Below, one piece after another: positions 48,869-57,702 of a stretch of DNA of 64,000 nucleotides; the first letter of the stretch is position 1, and each line of letters begins with the position of its first letter. The DNA is from Pseudomonas fluorescens (lineage in GTDB: Bacteria > Pseudomonadota > Gammaproteobacteria > Pseudomonadales > Pseudomonadaceae). The DNA is taken from NCBI RefSeq assembly GCF_000802965.1, contig NZ_JSAK01000014.1, forward strand, positions 62,001 through 126,000, given 5' to 3'. Below the pieces are notes generated by a model. That model saw only the letters and a program-made list of their open reading frames with translations, ran no database searches and was not told where the DNA came from. The translations under genes were made by a program, and so were the position numbers.

Positions 48869-49693
48869 ATGAGCGAGCTTTTTTACAACGCTGTGCCGAA
48901 TGCGACCCGTGTCGCCCCGCCACTGCCCGAGCCTCGGCAATACCCCGGCGAGAAACCGCAACGGGTGTACCTGTTCGGAACCTGCGTAGTGGATTTGTTC
49001 TACCCGGAAGCCGGAATGGACGCGATCCACTTGCTGGAACGCGAAGGCATCCGCGTCGAGTACCCGCAAGGGCAAAGCTGCTGCGGTCAACCGGCCTACA
49101 CCTCGGGTTACACCGAGCAGGCAAGGACCGTGGCGCGCTCGCAACTGGCGTTGTTCGCCGGGGATTATCCGGTGGTGGTGCCTTCGGGCTCCTGCGCGGG
49201 CATGTTGCGCGAACACTATGCCGACTTGTTCAAGGACGAGCCGGACACGTTGAAACAGGTTCAGGCATTGGCGGCCAGAACCTACGAACTCGCTGAGTTC
49301 CTGTTGTTTGTCTGCAAAGTGCAGCTCAAGGACGACGGCGAGCCGGTAAAAGTGGCGCTACACACGTCGTGCTCGGCACGCCGTGAAATGAACACCCATT
49401 TGCATGGTCGCGAGTTGTTGGCGCAGTTGAGCAACGTGGAACGCGTGGACCACAGCCACGAGAGCGAATGCTGTGGCTTCGGTGGGACTTTCAGCGTCCG
49501 TATGCCAGACATTTCCGGCGCGATGGTGGCTGACAAGACCCGGTCGTTGAAGGAATCCGGCGCACACAAGGTACTGAGTGCCGACTGCGGTTGCCTGATG
49601 AACATCAACGGTTCTCTGGAGAAGCAGAAGGAAGCACTTCGCGGCCAACATCTGGCCAGTTTCCTCTGGCAGCGTACCGGGGGTGCCCGATGA
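48869..49693 (+). CDS. lldE: Lactate utilisation protein LldE/LutA (Fe-S)
   Basis: First subunit of the three-part L-lactate dehydrogenase LldEFG (LutABC). The 274 residues contain two Cys-rich CCG domains typical of heterodisulfide-reductase-like electron carriers: GQSCCGQPAYTSGYTEQA (about 68-85) and HESECCGFGGTFSVRMPDIS (about 198-217). Its stop overlaps the lldF ATG (ATGA). Confidence 0.94.
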   Translation: MSELFYNAVPNATRVAPPLPEPRQYPGEKPQRVYLFGTCVVDLFYPEAGMDAIHLLEREGIRVEYPQGQSCCGQPAYTSGYTEQARTVARSQLALFAGDYPVVVPSGSCAGMLREHYADLFKDEPDTLKQVQALAARTYELAEFLLFVCKVQLKDDGEPVKVALHTSCSARREMNTHLHGRELLAQLSNVERVDHSHESECCGFGGTFSVRMPDISGAMVADKTRSLKESGAHKVLSADCGCLMNINGSLEKQKEALRGQHLASFLWQRTGGAR

Positions 49694-51144
49694 GCGCCGC
49701 CGAGATTATTCCTACGGTCGCCGTAGAAGAAGACTTCCGCACTCGGGCTCACGAGGCTTTGGGTGACACGCAATTGCGAGGCAACTTTCGCAAGGCGATG
49801 GATTCACTGATGACAAAACGGGCAGCGTCCTTCAGCGATGCCCATGAAAGAGAACATCTGCGAGCGCTGGGCAATACTGTCCGCGCCCGCGCGCTTTCCA
49901 AGTTGCCCGACCTGCTTGAGCAACTTGAACAGAACCTGACCCGCAACGGTGTGAAAGTGCACTGGGCGGAAACGGTGGACGAGGCCAATGGCATCGTCCT
50001 CTCGATCATCCGCGCTCACGAGGGGCGGCAAGTGATCAAGGGCAAATCGATGGTCAGCGAAGAGATGGAGATGAACCATGTCCTTGCTGATCAGGGCATT
50101 GAATGCCTGGAATCGGACATGGGCGAGTACATCGTCCAGCTCGACCACGAGAAGCCTTCACACATAATCATGCCGGCAATCCACAAGAACGCCGGTCAGG
50201 TCGCGTCCTTGTTCCACGACAAACTTGGCGTGGAATACACCAAGGACGTAGACCAACTCATTCAGATCGGCCGCAGGGTCCTGCGGCAGAAATTCTTCGA
50301 AGCGGACATCGGCGTTTCCGGTGTCAACTTCGCCGTGGCCGAAACCGGCACCTTGCTGCTGGTGGAAAACGAAGGCAACGGACGCATGACCACCACGGTG
50401 CCACCGGTGCACATCGCCGTCACCGGCATCGAAAAAGTCGTGGAAAACCTGCGCGATGTGGTGCCGCTGCTGTCGCTGTTGACCCGCTCTGCCCTGGGCA
50501 TCCCGATCACCACCTACGTCAACATGATCTCCGGCCCGCGCAAGGAACATGAACTCGACGGCCCGCAGGAAGTGCACCTGGTGCTGCTCGACAACGGACG
50601 CAGCCAGGCCTTTGCCGACAGCGAATTGCGCCAGACCCTGAACTGCATCCGCTGCGGCGCTTGTATGAATCATTGCCCGGTCTATACGCGAATCGGCGGT
50701 CATGCCTATGGGGAGGTTTACCCAGGGCCTATCGGAAAAATCATTACCCCGCACATGGTTGGCCTGGCGAAAGTCCCGGATCATCCGAGCGCCTCTTCGT
50801 TGTGCGGTGCCTGCGGTGAAGTGTGCCCGGTGAAAATCCCCATTCCTGCGTTGTTGCGCCGCTTGCGTGAGGAGAACGTCAAAGCACCCGACAGCACGGA
50901 TCAAGTGATGCGCGGCCAAGGCAGCAAGTATTCGCGCAAGGAGCGCTTCATCTGGAACGCCTGGGCGAAGCTGAACAGCTCGCCGACGCTGTATCGCCTG
51001 TTCGGTTTCTTCGCCACGCGCCTGCGCACCCTGACGCCGAGCAATGTCGGCCCGTGGACGCAAAACCACAGCGCACCGAAACCCGCCGCCCGCTCACTGC
51101 ATGACATGGCCCGCGAGCATCTGGCCAAACAGGGAGATCGTTGA
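49690..51144 (+). CDS. lldF: Lactate utilisation iron-sulfur protein LldF/LutB
   Basis: The Fe-S subunit of LldEFG. The 484 residues have an N-terminal LUD domain (KGKSMVSEEMEMNHVLADQG, AVAETGTLLLVENEGNGR) and two 4Fe-4S sites (CIRCGACMNHCPVYTRIGGH and SLCGACGEVCPVKIPIP), then a C-terminal helical tail. ATG at 49690 overlaps the lldE stop; the stop overlaps the lldG start. Confidence 0.95.
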   Translation: MSAAEIIPTVAVEEDFRTRAHEALGDTQLRGNFRKAMDSLMTKRAASFSDAHEREHLRALGNTVRARALSKLPDLLEQLEQNLTRNGVKVHWAETVDEANGIVLSIIRAHEGRQVIKGKSMVSEEMEMNHVLADQGIECLESDMGEYIVQLDHEKPSHIIMPAIHKNAGQVASLFHDKLGVEYTKDVDQLIQIGRRVLRQKFFEADIGVSGVNFAVAETGTLLLVENEGNGRMTTTVPPVHIAVTGIEKVVENLRDVVPLLSLLTRSALGIPITTYVNMISGPRKEHELDGPQEVHLVLLDNGRSQAFADSELRQTLNCIRCGACMNHCPVYTRIGGHAYGEVYPGPIGKIITPHMVGLAKVPDHPSASSLCGACGEVCPVKIPIPALLRRLREENVKAPDSTDQVMRGQGSKYSRKERFIWNAWAKLNSSPTLYRLFGFFATRLRTLTPSNVGPWTQNHSAPKPAARSLHDMAREHLAKQGDR

Positions 51145-51815
51145 TGAGCGCCAAGCAAAAAATCATGGCAAAACTGCGGAAAAGCCTGACAGGCACCAAG
51201 CCGGTAGCTGACAACTTCGACGTCGAACTGGTGACTCAGCCTTACACCTACACCGCCGAACAACGCATCCCGCAGTTGCGCAAACTGATGGAAGCGGTGC
51301 ACACGGAAATCCATCTGACATCCGGTGAAGGCTGGCCAGAACTGCTCGCGCAATTACTCCGGGATCGGCAGTTGCCAAGCCTGCTGATCGCGCCGACCAC
51401 ATCTCACGGGCAGCGTGTCGCACAGCACTGGGCGAAAAATCCCGACCTGCCGACGCTCAAATCCTACGATCGTCCGATCGAGGAATGGAAAGCCGAGTTG
51501 TTCAACGACACCCCGGCCAGCCTGACCGGCACCCTCGGCGCCATCGCTGCAACGGGCAGCCTGATTATCTGGCCGACAAGGGAAGAGCCGCGCATGATGA
51601 GCCTGGCGCCACCGGTGCACTTCGCCCTGCTTAAGGCCAGCGAAATCCGCGACAACTTCTATCAGGTGCAGCAGGAGTTCGAATGGGCCCAAGGCATGCC
51701 GACCAACGCCTTGCTGGTGTCGGGCCCGTCGAAAACCGCTGACATTGAACAAGTGCTGGCCTACGGCGCTCACGGTCCGAAGGACCTGGTTGTGTTGATC
51801 CTGGAGGACCAATGA
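51144..51815 (+). CDS. lldG: Lactate utilisation protein LldG/LutC
   Basis: Third LldEFG subunit, a 223-residue LUD-domain protein (GTLGAIAATGSLIIWPTREE; ending YGAHGPKDLVVLILEDQ). The ATG at 51144 shares its first base with the lldF stop (TGATG). Operon order lldP-lldE-lldF-lldG-dld with stop/start overlaps throughout points to one complex and stoichiometric synthesis. Confidence 0.93.
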   Translation: MSAKQKIMAKLRKSLTGTKPVADNFDVELVTQPYTYTAEQRIPQLRKLMEAVHTEIHLTSGEGWPELLAQLLRDRQLPSLLIAPTTSHGQRVAQHWAKNPDLPTLKSYDRPIEEWKAELFNDTPASLTGTLGAIAATGSLIIWPTREEPRMMSLAPPVHFALLKASEIRDNFYQVQQEFEWAQGMPTNALLVSGPSKTADIEQVLAYGAHGPKDLVVLILEDQ

Positions 51816-54622
51816 GTCTACCGGCAGCGTTCCTGCGTGATGCGCAAAAACTGATTCCTCAAGAGCGTCGTTTCGACGATCCCTTGTCGACCTTGGCCTT
51901 CGGCACAGACGCCAGTTTCTATCGTTTGATTCCGCAACTGGTGATTCGCGTCGAGTCCGAAGATGAAGTGGTGGCGCTACTGAAACTGGCGCAGCGCGAT
52001 CAGGTCCCAGTGACCTTCCGCGCCGCCGGCACCAGCCTTTCCGGCCAGGCTATCAGCGACTCGGTGCTGATCGTGCTTGGGGATAACTGGAACGGTCGCG
52101 AGATCCGTGGCCAGGGTACGCAGATTCGTCTGCAACCGGGTGTGATCGGCGCTCAGGCCAATGCCTGGCTGGCACCTTTCGGTCGCAAGATCGGACCGGA
52201 CCCGGCCTCGATCAATGCCTGCAAGATCGGCGGCATCGTCGCCAACAACGCCAGTGGCATGTGCTGTGGCACGGCGCAAAATACTTATCACACGCTGGCC
52301 GGCATCCGTCTGGTGCTGGCCGATGGCAGCCTTCTCGATACCGAAGATGCCGCCAGTGTCGCCGCGTTTCGCCAAAGCCACGCAACACTGCTGGAGCGTC
52401 TGGCGACCTTGGGCCGTGAGACCCGCGCCAATGCCGAACTGGCCGCAAAGATTCGCCACAAATACCGTCTGAAAAATACCACCGGCCTGTCACTCAATGC
52501 CCTGGTGGATTTCGACGACCCTGTGGATATCTTGAGCCACTTGCTGGTGGGCTCCGAAGGCACCCTCGGCTTCATCAGCGCGGTGACTTACGACACGGTG
52601 ATCGACCATCCGAACAAGGCCTCTGCGCTGATCGTGTTCCCGGATGTGGAAACCTGCTGCAACGCGGTCACCGTACTGAAAAGCCAGCCCGTGTCGGCCG
52701 TTGAGTTGCTGGATCGCCGAAGCCTGCGTTCGGTGCAGAACAAACCCGGCATGCCCGCTTTCGTACAACACCTGTCGAACAATGCCTGCGCCTTGTTGAT
52801 CGAATCCCGCGCGGCATCGTCCACCTTGTTGCAGGAACAACTGGCGCAGATCATGGCGTCACTCGCCTCGTTCCCGGTGGAGAAGCAAATCGACTTCACC
52901 GAAGACCCATTGGAAAACGCCCGTCTCTGGGCGATCCGCAAGGACACCTTCCCCGCGGTCGGTGCGGTGCGCAAAACCGGCACCACGGTGATCATCGAAG
53001 ACGTGACGTTCCCGGTGGAACAACTGGCCATTGGCGTGAATCGCCTGATCGAGTTGTTCGACAAACATCACTACGACGAGGCGATCCTTTTCGGACACGC
53101 ACTGGAAGGCAATTTGCACTTCGTCTTCACCCAAGGCTTCAACAACCCGGAAGAAGTCGCACGCTATCAAGCATTCATGGACGACGTGGCGCAACTGGTC
53201 GCGGTCGAGTTCGGCGGCTCGCTGAAGGCCGAACACGGCACCGGGCGCAACATGGCGCCATTCGTTGAGCTGGAATGGGGCAGAGATGCCTACCAGTTGA
53301 TGTGGCAGCTCAAACGCTTGCTCGACCCCAGCGGCATTCTAAATCCGGACGTGGTGCTCAGCGACGATCCGCAGATCCATCTCAAGCACCTGAAACCCTT
53401 GCCCGCCGCCGACGAGATTGTGGATAAGTGCATCGAGTGCGGTTTCTGCGAACCGGTTTGCCCATCGAAAGGCCTGACCCTGAGCCCGCGCCAGCGCATC
53501 GTGATCTGGCGTGACATTCAGGCGAAGAAACGTGCCGGTGTCGATACCCGCGAACTCGAAGCAGCCTACGAATATCAGGGCATCGACACCTGCGCCGCGA
53601 CCGGTCTCTGCGCGCAACGCTGCCCGGTAGGCATCAATACCGGCGAGCTGGTGAAAAAGCTTCGCGGCCTACACGCCACGCATACGAAAACCGCCAACTG
53701 GCTGGAGGGAAATTTCGCCACGGCGCTGCAAGGTGCGCGTTTCACTCTGCACGTGGCGAACGGTGCGCGGATGCTGCTGGGCGCCCCGCGATTGGCGAAG
53801 TTATCGGCAACGCTGACCCGTCTGTCCAAAGGCCAGGTCCCGCAATGGACCAACGCCATGCCGCAACCGGAAAAGGCCATTCGCTTCAGTCCGACGGTGA
53901 CAGACGAGCGCCCGCGTGTGGTGTATCTCGCGGCGTGCGTTTCACGCGCCATGGGACCGGCGGCCGGTGACAAGGAGCAAATGTCGCTGTACGACAAAAC
54001 CCGTGGTCTGCTGGAAAAGGCTGGCTATCAAGTGGTGTTCCCGGACAATCTGGACAGTCTCTGCTGCGGCCAGCCTTTCGCGTCCAAGGGTTATGCCGAA
54101 CAGGCTGAACACAAACGCCAGGAACTGATCGGCGCCCTACTCCATGCCAGTCGCGGCGGACTCGATCCGATCTACTGCGACACCAGCCCCTGCACCTTGC
54201 GCCTGACCCAGGACCTTGGCGATGTGCGTCTGGACCTGTACGACCCGGTGCGCTTCATTCGCACGCATTTGATGGATCGACTGGACTTCACGCCGCAGGA
54301 TGCGCCGATCGCGGTGCATGTCACCTGCAGCACCCAGCACCTTGGGGAAAGCCAGGCGTTGATCGATCTGGCGCGCAAGTGCAGTAAAAACGTGGTCATT
54401 CCCGAGGGCATTCACTGCTGCGGATTTGCCGGCGACAAGGGCTTCACCACGCCCGAACTGAACGCGCATTCGCTGCGCACCTTGAAAGACGCGGTGCAAT
54501 ATTGCAGCGAAGGCATTTCCACCAGCCGCACCTGTGAGATCGGCCTGAGCCAGCATGGCGGGATTGATTATCACGGTTTGGTTTATCTGGTGGACCGCGT
54601 GACGCAAGCGCGCCCGGCTTGA
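51812..54622 (+). CDS. dld: FAD- and Fe-S-dependent D-lactate dehydrogenase
   Basis: Oxidises D-lactate to pyruvate at the membrane. The 936 residues have an FAD-binding PCMH domain (about 35-260: FRAAGTSLSGQAISDSVLIV, GPDPASINACKIGGIVANNA), an FAD-oxidase C-terminal domain (about 270-510: GHALEGNLHFVFTQGF, EHGTGRNMAPFVELEWG), two 4Fe-4S sites (CIECGFCEPVCPSKG, CAATGLCAQRCPVGI) and CCG motifs (SLCCGQPFASKGYAEQAEH, GIHCCGFAGDKGFTTPE). Overlaps lldG by 4 bp. Confidence 0.94.
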   Translation: MSLPAAFLRDAQKLIPQERRFDDPLSTLAFGTDASFYRLIPQLVIRVESEDEVVALLKLAQRDQVPVTFRAAGTSLSGQAISDSVLIVLGDNWNGREIRGQGTQIRLQPGVIGAQANAWLAPFGRKIGPDPASINACKIGGIVANNASGMCCGTAQNTYHTLAGIRLVLADGSLLDTEDAASVAAFRQSHATLLERLATLGRETRANAELAAKIRHKYRLKNTTGLSLNALVDFDDPVDILSHLLVGSEGTLGFISAVTYDTVIDHPNKASALIVFPDVETCCNAVTVLKSQPVSAVELLDRRSLRSVQNKPGMPAFVQHLSNNACALLIESRAASSTLLQEQLAQIMASLASFPVEKQIDFTEDPLENARLWAIRKDTFPAVGAVRKTGTTVIIEDVTFPVEQLAIGVNRLIELFDKHHYDEAILFGHALEGNLHFVFTQGFNNPEEVARYQAFMDDVAQLVAVEFGGSLKAEHGTGRNMAPFVELEWGRDAYQLMWQLKRLLDPSGILNPDVVLSDDPQIHLKHLKPLPAADEIVDKCIECGFCEPVCPSKGLTLSPRQRIVIWRDIQAKKRAGVDTRELEAAYEYQGIDTCAATGLCAQRCPVGINTGELVKKLRGLHATHTKTANWLEGNFATALQGARFTLHVANGARMLLGAPRLAKLSATLTRLSKGQVPQWTNAMPQPEKAIRFSPTVTDERPRVVYLAACVSRAMGPAAGDKEQMSLYDKTRGLLEKAGYQVVFPDNLDSLCCGQPFASKGYAEQAEHKRQELIGALLHASRGGLDPIYCDTSPCTLRLTQDLGDVRLDLYDPVRFIRTHLMDRLDFTPQDAPIAVHVTCSTQHLGESQALIDLARKCSKNVVIPEGIHCCGFAGDKGFTTPELNAHSLRTLKDAVQYCSEGISTSRTCEIGLSQHGGIDYHGLVYLVDRVTQARPA

Positions 54623-54651
54623 AAAAGACTGCAAAGACGGGGACCCCATAC

Positions 54652-54744
54652 CTGTAGGAACCGGCTTGCTGGCGATAGCTTAAGAGCAGCCAACAAAGAT
54701 CTGTCCTTACAAACCGCTATCGCCAGTAAGCCGGCTCCTACAGG
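54652..54744. repeat. REPIN, type C
   Basis: CTGTAGGAACCGGCTTGCTG and its complement ending CCGGCTCCTACAGG, just after the dld stop. Copies carry a few mismatches (GGAACC for GGAGCC), so it is slightly diverged. Confidence 0.88.
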
Positions 54745-54882
54745 TTCAGGTTCGGTAAAAAAAAACCGAATTCCTGAGCGCGGCTATAGTCATTTAGCTA
54801 GGCCCGGTAAACGGGCTTATAACCACCTCGGACGGCAGCCCGATTCCGGCAGCACCGAGCCCTCATGCGCAAGGAGATACCC

Positions 54883-55158
54883 ATGAAGCACTCTGCAATT
54901 GCTGGTTTGTTCATTTCTGCTGCACTGTTGGCGTCGCCGGTGTTTGCGGCGGAAGAGAATCTTTGCGACGGTAACATTGCGAAACTGAAAAACGCTATCA
55001 CCACCGCGCCGGCCGTATCCGAGAGCGCCATGGACAACGCAAAAACTGCGTTGGAGAATGCGGAAAAGGCCAAGGCTGCCGGTAATGAAAAGGACTGCAT
55101 CGAGATCTCCGGTCAAATGCTGGAAAAAATCCAGACTCGAAGCACCACTAACAAGTAG
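54883..55158 (+). CDS. Small secreted protein, uncharacterised
   Basis: A 91-residue precursor with a clear Sec signal (MKHSAIAGLFISAALLASPV, cleavage near VFAAEE), giving a mature acidic helical protein of about 68 residues with two cysteines that could form one disulfide (NLCDGNIAKL and KDCIEISGQM). ATG at 54883 follows AAGGAGATACCC. It lies 98 bp upstream of ssrA. I do not recognise the family; function unknown. Confidence 0.82.
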   Translation: MKHSAIAGLFISAALLASPVFAAEENLCDGNIAKLKNAITTAPAVSESAMDNAKTALENAEKAKAAGNEKDCIEISGQMLEKIQTRSTTNK

Positions 55159-55172
55159 TGATTCTGGCCAGG

Positions 55173-55194
55173 CCAACCTTCGGGTTGGCCTTCC
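55173..55194 (+). terminator. Hairpin after the small secreted protein gene
   Basis: AGGCCAACC-TTCG-GGTTGGCCTT: a 9-bp stem with a stable TTCG loop, beginning 15 bp after the stop codon. The downstream U-run is short. Confidence 0.7.
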
Positions 55195-55256
55195 GGGCCA
55201 CATTGACGTAGACTGTGCAGGCTTGTTGCTCATCGTGATTCACGAGCAATGAGTTC

Positions 55257-55643
55257 GGGGCCGTTTAGGATTCGACGCCGGTTGCGAAACTTTAGGTGCA
55301 TGCCGACTTGGTAACAGAAGTCGTAAATCCACTGTTGCAACTTCTTATAGTTGCCAATGACGATAAATACGGTGTTGAAAACGCAGCTCTGGCTGCCTAA
55401 AACACTTCTGGCGCCTTCGGGCCCAGCAATCACCAGGGGATGTCTGTAAACCCAAAGTGATTGTCATATAGAACAGAATCGCCGTGCAGTACGTTGTGGA
55501 CGAAGCGGCTAAAACTTACACAACTCGCCCAAAGCACCCTGCCCGTCGGGTCGCTGAGGGTTAACTTAATAGACACGGCTACGCATGTAGTACCGACAGC
55601 GGAGTACTGGCGGACGGGGGTTCAAATCCCCCCGGCTCCACCA
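55257..55643 (+). ncRNA. ssrA: Transfer-messenger RNA (tmRNA)
   Basis: Rescues stalled ribosomes together with SmpB. The 387-nt gene starts GGGGCCGTTTAGGATTCGAC and ends CGGCTCCACCA, which pairs with the 5' end to form the tRNA-Ala-like acceptor; the T-loop GTTCAAATC is present near the 3' end. The tag frame (55353-55400, resume codon GCC) encodes ANDDKYGVENAALAA, so with the charged alanine the tag ends ALAA, a ClpXP/ClpAP degron. Confidence 0.97.
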
Positions 55644-55647
55644 ATTC

Positions 55648-55663
55648 GTCTTCCCGGGAAGAC
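55648..55663 (+). other. Hairpin at the tmRNA 3' flank
   Basis: GTCTTCCCGGGAAGAC is a perfect 8-bp palindrome starting 4 nt after the encoded CCA. It may help 3' trimming of the precursor. Confidence 0.55.
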
Positions 55664-55670
55664 TCAAAAA

Positions 55671-55701
55671 AGCCGTAAAGCTCAAGCTTTACGGCTTTTT
55701 T
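55671..55701 (+). terminator. Rho-independent terminator of ssrA
   Basis: AGCCGTAAAGCT and AGCTTTACGGCT form a 12-bp stem around CA, followed by TTTTT and preceded by AAAAAA. It could also serve the convergent gene. Confidence 0.92.
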
Positions 55702-55738
55702 GTTGCCCGTGTTTTCTCACCACATCCCCCCGCACATC

Positions 55739-56069
55739 TCAGCTCAATCGAAACCCGCTCAAATCAATCGACACCATCAAGCGTTCACCCAGCGGCTGCG
55801 AATCCACCGCCCGCAGGTAGGCCCGGCGCTGGGTCGGGAAGTGAAAACCCTGCGTTTCAACGTATTCGCTGACGTACTGGGCTGCAGCAAACCCACCCGC
55901 CACATAGGCGTGGTAATCATGGCGGCGCAGCAAAAAATGATTTCCAGCAGGCTCGCCGCAAAGGTCGAAGCGCGCGCGTTCGGAGGCCGAGCACGCCGTA
56001 CATCGGGCCGCACATGAACTTTTCTTCACTGCACCCCGGCACAACAACCGGTACATTTCCCTCGCTCAT
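55739..56069 (-). pseudogene. Small gene after PAP2 gene, apparently frameshifted
   Basis: An ATG at 56069 follows the PAP2 stop directly (TGAATGAGC) and opens a frame beginning MSEGNVPVVVPGCSEEKFMC that soon loses coding character and stops. From about 55975 the +1 frame has typical codon use and encodes RARFDLCGEPAGNHFLLRRH and onward to LMVSIDLSGFRLS. The switch falls at a run CGCGCGCG (near 55971-55978), consistent with loss of a CG pair or one added base. The C-terminal frame alone has a start at 56056. I do not recognise the protein. Confidence 0.4.
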
Positions 56070-56921
56070 TCAAGAAACTACGGTTTGCCCGCCCTCCCGC
56101 GGGCTTTTTTTCGCCTGCAGGTTTCCCGAAACTTCTTCATGCTTTTGCAGCACCGGCATTTCCAGTCGCGCTCGCCCGTAAAACGCCAGCGCCGTCAGCA
56201 AACAGGCGAGCCAGACGAAGATCCCGGCCCAGAACGTGTGGGACATGTAGTGCCAGCCTTGCACCACCCGTGTCGTGCCATAGATGAAACCGAGCGCCAG
56301 CGAGCCGTACATCAGCGCCTTGGCATAACGCCAGCGATAACGTCGCGCGACGAAGTACAACGCGAGCATGGTGAAGCCACCCGAAGCATGCCCACCCGGC
56401 CAGCAACGACCGTCGCCGGCGACCTTCAGCAGATCGAAATTCTGGTACCACTCCTTGTGCTCGATCTTACCGCCGTATTGAGTGGTTTCGATCGGGCAAT
56501 ACACGCTGGTGTGGCCCTTGAGGTAGTGAATGACGCCGGTGCTGATGGAAAACGCGAACACCACGTAGAGAAAATCCCTACGGTGCTTGTTGGCAAATCG
56601 CAGCACCGGGGCGATTTTGATTTTTTCCAGAAACGCGATGATTTTCGAATGCTTTTCCGCCTTCAGCCGTGGCCAGAGAAACGACAACAAGGCACCGATG
56701 ATCGCTATCTCGCCGGTCCAGTTCGGGATGATCCGCGCCCATTTATGGGTGATCTTTTCGAACAGGTGCACATGGTCCAGCGGGAACGTCTGCGTCACCG
56801 GGTCATAAAAAAGATCATTGAAGGCGATGTCGATGGTGGTCAGGTCGAACATCAGGAACACCACGACCGCGCAGGCCAGTGGAATACCGAAGTTCATCCA
56901 GTAAAAACGGTAGCGGGGCAT
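56070..56921 (-). CDS. PAP2-family membrane phosphatase
   Basis: A 283-residue inner-membrane lipid-phosphate phosphatase with about six hydrophobic segments (FGIPLACAVVVFLMFDLTTI, IAIIGALLSFLWP, FLYVVFAFSISTGVI and others). Active-site motifs are on the periplasmic side: KGHTSVYCP (motif 1, where the usual Arg is Cys), PGGHASGGF (motif 2), and TRVVQGWHYMSHTFW (motif 3). Start at ATG 56921, following the histidine phosphatase gene by 26 bp. Likely lipid A or undecaprenyl/phosphatidate substrates, not determinable from sequence. Confidence 0.88.
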   Translation of the reverse strand: MPRYRFYWMNFGIPLACAVVVFLMFDLTTIDIAFNDLFYDPVTQTFPLDHVHLFEKITHKWARIIPNWTGEIAIIGALLSFLWPRLKAEKHSKIIAFLEKIKIAPVLRFANKHRRDFLYVVFAFSISTGVIHYLKGHTSVYCPIETTQYGGKIEHKEWYQNFDLLKVAGDGRCWPGGHASGGFTMLALYFVARRYRWRYAKALMYGSLALGFIYGTTRVVQGWHYMSHTFWAGIFVWLACLLTALAFYGRARLEMPVLQKHEEVSGNLQAKKSPREGGQTVVS

Positions 56922-56947
56922 TGTGCGTCCTGATCTGGAGTGTGAAT

Positions 56948-57619
56948 TCATTCGGTGGTCACCGAGCGCCAGTCCGAAGCTTCGATGAAGCCAAGCATGC
57001 GTGGCTTCTGTGGCGTTTCGGCGGAGATAAACAGCGAGGCGCCATAGCCGAGGGTGGAGCCTGGCAACTTGAGGTCTTTCTCCAGTTGCGCCATGCATTC
57101 GCTGTGGGTCACCAGGATCAGGTTGCGACCGGCAACCTTGTGCGCCAGCGCATCGCGCAACATGGTGCCCTTGCAGTTGATCAGCCATTCCTCACCCACG
57201 CCGACCTTGTTGAACATGTAGCCCGCGGTCTGGGCGGTTCGGATCAACGGGCTGTTGTAGATATCAGCCTTGCCCAGCCCCAACTGCTCGAACTGCGCAC
57301 CGACACTCACCGCGACACTGCGCGAACGATCGGTAATCCCGTCGTTGCCACTCAGGCAAGCGGCTCGGGAGTGGTCGCAACGTTCGACGTGGCGCACCAG
57401 CACGATCATGTCGCCATTGGCCCAACCCGCCTGCAACGCCCGCGCACCGGCCACGTTGCCATGGGCCAGGTCCGGTACAGCGGCCGGCCGCAGCAGAAAC
57501 ACCGTCAACGGCACCGCCAGCAGCGCCGAGGCCAGAATCACCGCCGCATTGCGCCAGGGAGCAAAACGTCTCAGATCGATCGAGCGTTTTACGCCGAACA
57601 GACTCAGTCTCAATTCCAC
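56948..57619 (-). CDS. Histidine phosphatase family protein, membrane-anchored
   Basis: A 223-residue protein with an N-terminal membrane anchor (AAVILASALLAVPLTVFLL) and a periplasmic histidine-phosphatase domain. Catalytic motif is VLVRHVERCDHS (RHxE form of RHG), with SPLIRTAQTAGYMF and VTHSECMAQLEK as the second Arg and His. Start placed at GTG 57619, 9 nt after GAGG and downstream of the ColR-type box; a longer frame to 57772 would extend upstream of that box. Co-transcribed with the PAP2 gene, suggesting envelope phosphate metabolism. Confidence 0.75.
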   Translation of the reverse strand: MELRLSLFGVKRSIDLRRFAPWRNAAVILASALLAVPLTVFLLRPAAVPDLAHGNVAGARALQAGWANGDMIVLVRHVERCDHSRAACLSGNDGITDRSRSVAVSVGAQFEQLGLGKADIYNSPLIRTAQTAGYMFNKVGVGEEWLINCKGTMLRDALAHKVAGRNLILVTHSECMAQLEKDLKLPGSTLGYGASLFISAETPQKPRMLGFIEASDWRSVTTE

Positions 57620-57702
57620 ATCAAGCCGCCTCGCCGGCATGCACCACTTCATTTGATGCCGCGAGGGTAGAGAGACGAGCGTCGGCTGGCGGTGAAACCC
57701 AT

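Noticed and set aside
54751..54770. TTCGGT-A9-ACCGAA inverted repeat as a terminator of dld
   Set aside because: The stem is only 6 bp and the A-run is in the loop; it is beyond a REPIN and more than 120 bp from the stop codon, so support is too weak.
55257..55740. Integration site of a genomic island at the tmRNA 3' end
   Set aside because: tmRNA is a common attachment site, but no integrase, repeated 3' end or foreign-looking genes follow within the window.
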